DNA of 38,434 nucleotides from Arthrobacter sp. HMWF013 (GTDB lineage Bacteria; Actinomycetota; Actinomycetes; Actinomycetales; Micrococcaceae): NCBI RefSeq assembly GCF_003061105.1, contig NZ_QAIQ01000094.1, forward strand, positions 1 to 38,434, given 5' to 3'. The notes beneath the pieces are model-generated. The model was given only the letters and a program-made list of their open reading frames with translations, searched no databases and was not told the origin of the DNA. A program made the translations under genes and the position numbers. Below are positions 35,079 to 38,434 of the stretch, piece by piece (the first letter of the stretch is position 1; every line of letters starts with the position of its first letter).

Positions 35079-35286
35079 TTCGCTCCCCGCAAAAGGCCGC
35101 TGCTGGACTGGGGGCGCCATTTCAGTTTGCAGACGACGGCCGGGATGTCCTCACGAATGGAAGAGGGGTTTGGGGGTGCGACGGTATGGAAGGCTGCGGT
35201 GCTGGCAGCTGCTCGGTTGAGGCTTGCAGGGCGCGACAACAGGTCTCGAGATACTCAATGCATCGCATCTTCGGGGCCAAGGTGAG

Positions 35287-35642
35287 TTAGGAAATCCGTT
35301 TCAGCACATCACCGAGGTTCGAATGAAGCTCTCTCAATCCGTCGATGTCCAAATGAAGATTGCACAGAGCTTCGTAATCTCTGGCCTTGACGAATTGAAG
35401 GTCCGTCAAAGGTCGCTCGTCTTCTTCCACGTCTTGGCTTGCGATAAATTGAACCCACGCGATGTCCTTCGAACCACCCAATGCCTGGAACTGGGCGGCA
35501 AGTGATCCTTCGGCCGGCTTGGTCTCTTCCTCGTCGCCGTTGTCATATAGGACAACCTGAGTAAAGCATGAGTCCTCATATTCGCTCTTGTGGTCAGAGC
35601 GCCAGCGCACCAGAGCTTGTGAGTTTGGGCGTCGTCGGTCAT
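35287..35642 (-). pseudogene. Frameshifted small gene
   Basis: ATG 35642 has an excellent AGGAGG Shine-Dalgarno 6 bases upstream and reads MTDDAQTHKL, but the frame then turns to junk. From GTG 35610, two bases out of phase, a protein-like frame reads RWRSDHKSEYEDSCFTQVVL, then VQFIASQDVEEDERPLTDLQF, and ends near residue 107. Joined, the two make a natural 118-aa protein, so a 1- or 2-base indel around 35611 is likely. Either a pseudogene or a sequencing error; a start at 35610 (GTG, 107 aa) is the alternative. Function unknown. Confidence 0.55.
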
Positions 35643-35884
35643 AGGTTCCTCCTCAAATTGAACTGATGGTCACAGTAGTGAACTAACAAGTGCGGAATCG
35701 CTGTAACCGATGCCGGGTAAGCAGCTGAGACGGCTGATGCGAGAACAACCTGACAGGGAAACTTGCTGGCTGCCGCCAGAGCAGACCTCATGTCCGCAGC
35801 CACACGTGGTTGGTATTTGGCGGTACCAGGACCCGAACACGCACTCGAGCAGCCGCCACGATTGTTTGTGCATAGAAGACCAGC

Positions 35885-37264
35885 ATGGACAATCATCGAG
35901 AGCGCGAAAACGCCCGCGCAGCCATCTACACGCGTATTTCGAAGGACCTGACATTAGAGGGCCTGGGTGTCACCCGGCAGCTCACCGACTGCCGCGCACT
36001 CGTGGCTAAGTTCGGATGGACCATCGTGGAGGAGTTCGAAGACAACGACATATCTGCTTCGGGGGGGAAGCGTCGCCCCGCATATGAGCGACTCAAGGCC
36101 CTGATGGAGGCACAGGCTGTTGACGTCGTCGTGGTTTACGCAGCAGACCGTTTGCACCGCAATTCGAGGGAGCTTGAGGACTGGATTGATTTGGCGGCGC
36201 GGACCGGCATCAACATCCATTCAGTCACTAATGGAACAATCGATCTGAGTACTCCTGACGGTAAAACGATGGCCAGAGTCGTGACAGCATTCGCTGCAGG
36301 CGAAGTTGCGAAAACGAAGACTCGTATTTTACGGAAGCACCTGGAACTGGCAGAGTCTGGGGCGTGGTTTGGCCAGAAATGCTACGGGTTTACGGCCGAC
36401 GGGCAGATCATCGAACATGAGGCCACCATCATCAGAGAAATGGCCGCACGAGTGCTCCATGGCGAGGGCTTTAACGACATAGCCCGGGACCTGACGGCAC
36501 GCGGGATTCCTACCGCCCGCGGAGCCAACTGGCGTGCAGCGACGATACAGAACATTTTGAAGGCGCCCCGTATTGCAGGGCTCCGAGCCCACCACGGAAA
36601 GATCTCCGCCAAAGGGCAGTGGGAAGCCATCGTCTCCGAGGAGACATCAGCCATGCTGAGAGCCAAGCTGGCGCCTGGACGCTCCCAGGGCAAGAAAAGG
36701 GGCGGCCCCCGCAAGCACCTGCTCACCGGTCTCCTGGTTTGCCACAAATGCGGCACTGGGATGGTCAAGTCCATCAACGGAAAGTCCAAGAAGCCGTCCT
36801 ACCGCTGCCCCCGCAATGCAGGTGCAGCGGCCTGCGGCGGGACAACTATCGTGGCAGCCGAAACGGAGGCATGGCTGGCAGAAGCTGCCTTCCATTTTCA
36901 GGACGCACGCGTCATCGACGAGGAGGACAAGACAGGGGAGTGGCTGGAAAAGATTGGCGCTCTGGATGCGCGACTGGAAGAGCTTGCCGCGGATTACGGT
37001 ACCGGCGCCATCTCCCGCAATGAGTGGTTAGCTGCCAGAGCAGCCGTGGAGAGACACAAAGCTCAGTACCCGGTTCCGATCGTCCGCCCTAGAGAGCTGA
37101 CGACCGGTGCGATGCTGAGAGCTGCCTGGAGTGACATGCCGACAAGTGCCCAGCGCGCGGTACTGGACGACGTCTTTGTGAAAGTAGTGGTCTTGCCGCG
37201 ACGTCAGGTGACTGGTCTGAAGACATTTGATACTAGCCGGCTCGCCCCTGAGTGGAGGGTCTAG
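35885..37264 (+). CDS. Large serine recombinase (integrase), complete
   Basis: 459 aa. The N-terminal resolvase domain has catalytic S19 in YTRISKD and the active-site arginine region YAADRLHRN. The recombinase domain (about 155-260) follows, then a zinc beta-ribbon (VCHKCGTGM, then RCPRNAGAAACGG) and a helical coiled-coil region (EKIGALDARLEELAAD). All domains are present, so it should be functional and able to integrate or excise an element. ATG 35885 has only a weak AGAAG signal. By position it is the right-hand recombinase of the island, opposite the truncated one at the left edge. Confidence 0.93.
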   Translation: MDNHRERENARAAIYTRISKDLTLEGLGVTRQLTDCRALVAKFGWTIVEEFEDNDISASGGKRRPAYERLKALMEAQAVDVVVVYAADRLHRNSRELEDWIDLAARTGINIHSVTNGTIDLSTPDGKTMARVVTAFAAGEVAKTKTRILRKHLELAESGAWFGQKCYGFTADGQIIEHEATIIREMAARVLHGEGFNDIARDLTARGIPTARGANWRAATIQNILKAPRIAGLRAHHGKISAKGQWEAIVSEETSAMLRAKLAPGRSQGKKRGGPRKHLLTGLLVCHKCGTGMVKSINGKSKKPSYRCPRNAGAAACGGTTIVAAETEAWLAEAAFHFQDARVIDEEDKTGEWLEKIGALDARLEELAADYGTGAISRNEWLAARAAVERHKAQYPVPIVRPRELTTGAMLRAAWSDMPTSAQRAVLDDVFVKVVVLPRRQVTGLKTFDTSRLAPEWRV

Positions 37265-37308
37265 CTTTTCACGACCGCCGTCGTGCTGGCTCTTGCATAG
37301 AGACCAGT

Positions 37309-37485
37309 ATGAACACACACCAAGAAAGCATCGCCGCATGGATCCTCAGATCCAGGATGGCTCAGGGGCTGTCAGGCACAGTCTCGTTGGACCCAGCGCT
37401 TCACGCGAGAACGCTCGGCGCAATAGATCGAGCGACAGCAGGGAGAGGCCCGGTTGACATTTCCAAAGAAGAGCCTGCGGCTTGA
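37309..37485 (+). CDS. Small hypothetical protein
   Basis: 58 aa from ATG 37309, 44 bases after the recombinase stop. It reads MNTHQESIAAWILRSRMAQG, then LDPALHARTLGAIDRATAGR, a plausible small helical protein, in the same direction as the recombinase. No Shine-Dalgarno stands out and no family was recognised. It could be a recombination-directionality factor by position, which is a guess. Confidence 0.4.
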   Translation: MNTHQESIAAWILRSRMAQGLSGTVSLDPALHARTLGAIDRATAGRGPVDISKEEPAA

Positions 37486-37675
37486 GCCAGGTAGTCGTCA
37501 ATTTCAGCGGAGGCTCAACGCGTTGAGTGACGGCCGAGGTAGCTGCGTGCGATGAGCACAGGGCGTGATCACCGCAAGTTATGGATTCGATCTTCCGCAC
37601 CCCTGGGTGAGCACGATGGGCAGGACCGTTGAATATCCGCCGGAACAATCCTGCGCGGCTGGGTAAGCTTTGCCC

Positions 37676-38434
37676 ATGTCTCAGTTCCGCTCATCCCGTC
37701 ACCATCGTGAAATCCTTTTGGCCGACTGGCGCGATGCCGAGGAACTCGCCGCCTGGTACATGCGGGAGGACCTCGGTCTGAATGGTGCCAGGATCACAGG
37801 GGCAGGTAACGACGGGGGCATAGACGTAGTTGCCGACGGCGCGGTTGCCCAAGTCAAGCATGTCAACGCGCCAGTTGGTGCCCCACTGGTCCAGGCAGCA
37901 TTGGGAGCCGGACACGGCCGCGACTCGGTTATGTTCTTCGCCTTATCCGGTTACACCCGGCAGGCGGGGGACTTTGCCGGACGTGCCGGCGTCTGTCTCT
38001 TTCAGTACGACATCTATGGCGAAGTACGGGCGGTCAATGAGCCTGCGCGTCAAATGATCGCCAATCGGAAAAAGGCCGATGTCGTAAGCATTCAGGACGT
38101 GCGGCTGAACGAACTCAGGGCCAAGGCCGCTCCGGCCTTACGGAGGGTGGAGACTGTCCGGGGCCAAGTCGCTGCTCTCGCCCGGAAACTGGAGGGAACG
38201 GCAGGCCTGGAAACCGACAACCCGACCCTGGCGTTCATCCTGGGGGAGTATGCAACCTTTTTCGCGGAGCCGGGTGGCTATGGTGCTGTGAGGGGCTATG
38301 ACGAGGCCGTCAGAGTGATTGGAACCGCCCGGGCTGAACAAGTTCAAGGGTCGCGCGGCGGCAGTGAACGCTACTCCAAGGACGCCGTCGAGGCGGGTTT
38401 CGCCGCCCTCATAAAGCTCCACGGGGAACTGGAA
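37676..38434 (+). CDS. Mrr-like restriction endonuclease (3' end outside window)
   Basis: At least 253 aa from ATG 37676, open to the last base, so the C-terminus is missing. The N-terminal catalytic domain of the Mrr/PD-(D/E)XK type is clear: AGNDGGIDVV with D50 and AQVKH with Q59-x-K61, the D...QxK arrangement of Mrr enzymes, and an upstream helix with E22/E23. The following region is helical (LRRVETVRGQVAALARKLEG). Mrr-type nucleases cut modified or foreign DNA. Codon use is GC-rich like the membrane protein at 33909, so it probably belongs to the host side, though it could be a further defence gene. Confidence 0.85.
   Translation, partial: MSQFRSSRHHREILLADWRDAEELAAWYMREDLGLNGARITGAGNDGGIDVVADGAVAQVKHVNAPVGAPLVQAALGAGHGRDSVMFFALSGYTRQAGDFAGRAGVCLFQYDIYGEVRAVNEPARQMIANRKKADVVSIQDVRLNELRAKAAPALRRVETVRGQVAALARKLEGTAGLETDNPTLAFILGEYATFFAEPGGYGAVRGYDEAVRVIGTARAEQVQGSRGGSERYSKDAVEAGFAALIKLHGELE

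Noticed and set aside
35639-35954. Open frames on both strands just before the large serine recombinase
   Set aside because: They are mutual shadows with repetitive composition; the region more likely holds the recombinase promoter and possibly an attachment site.

Overview
The window looks like an accessory (genomic-island or plasmid-like) region of a high-GC Gram-positive bacterium, most likely an actinobacterium of the Arthrobacter/Micrococcaceae type. The reasons are frequent GTG and TTG starts with good Shine-Dalgarno sequences, GC-rich codon use, a Rep/HUH protein of the actinobacterial plasmid style, and Pro/Gln-rich small membrane proteins. By eye the stretch from about 1 to 33.6 kb is less GC-rich and more gene-poor than 33.9-38.4 kb, which reads more like host chromosome. 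The genus is an inference.

Layout. (1) 0-1.7 kb: C-terminal part of a large serine recombinase, cut by the window edge, and a convergent small serine resolvase with four TGACA repeats upstream. (2) 1.75-2.8 kb: an unknown gene and a variant-leucine-repeat-like gene. (3) 3.0-9.3 kb: a complete type I restriction-modification operon, hsdM-hsdS-X-hsdR, where X is a small HEPN-like protein. (4) 9.4-12.7 kb: small membrane protein, GIY-YIG nuclease-like protein, KAP P-loop ATPase. (5) 12.7-15.9 kb: small orphan genes with terminators, a probable HIRAN remnant and a PD-(D/E)XK-like protein. (6) 16.3-20.3 kb: a tight VWA - PP2C phosphatase - Ser/Thr kinase - Zn-ribbon membrane protein cluster matching the TerY-P (phosphorylation) triad. 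(7) 20.3-28.0 kb: a mobile-element backbone with a VirD4/TraG-like coupling ATPase, a secreted Pro/Ala-rich protein, a membrane-anchored winged-helix protein, small plasmid-like genes, a HEPN-like gene and a Rep with an HUH motif. (8) 28.6-33.6 kb: a 937-aa STAND-like NTPase divergent from a small operon (Zn-finger peptide, acidic protein, Rx5H HEPN-like protein), then a truncated HEPN-like gene. (9) 33.9-38.4 kb: polytopic membrane protein, a frameshifted small gene, a complete large serine recombinase, and an Mrr-like restriction endonuclease running off the end.

How it fits together: serine recombinases near both ends, a Rep/coupling-protein core and a dense set of predicted nucleases, NTPases and signalling genes are the signature of a mobile defence island. 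The most interesting parts are the HEPN-like protein inside the hsd operon, the TerY-P triad with its Zn-ribbon membrane protein and no visible ter genes, and the STAND NTPase divergent from a toxin/antitoxin-like HEPN operon. In all, four proteins carry an R[ND]x(3-4)H HEPN-type motif. No tRNA, rRNA or CRISPR array was seen.
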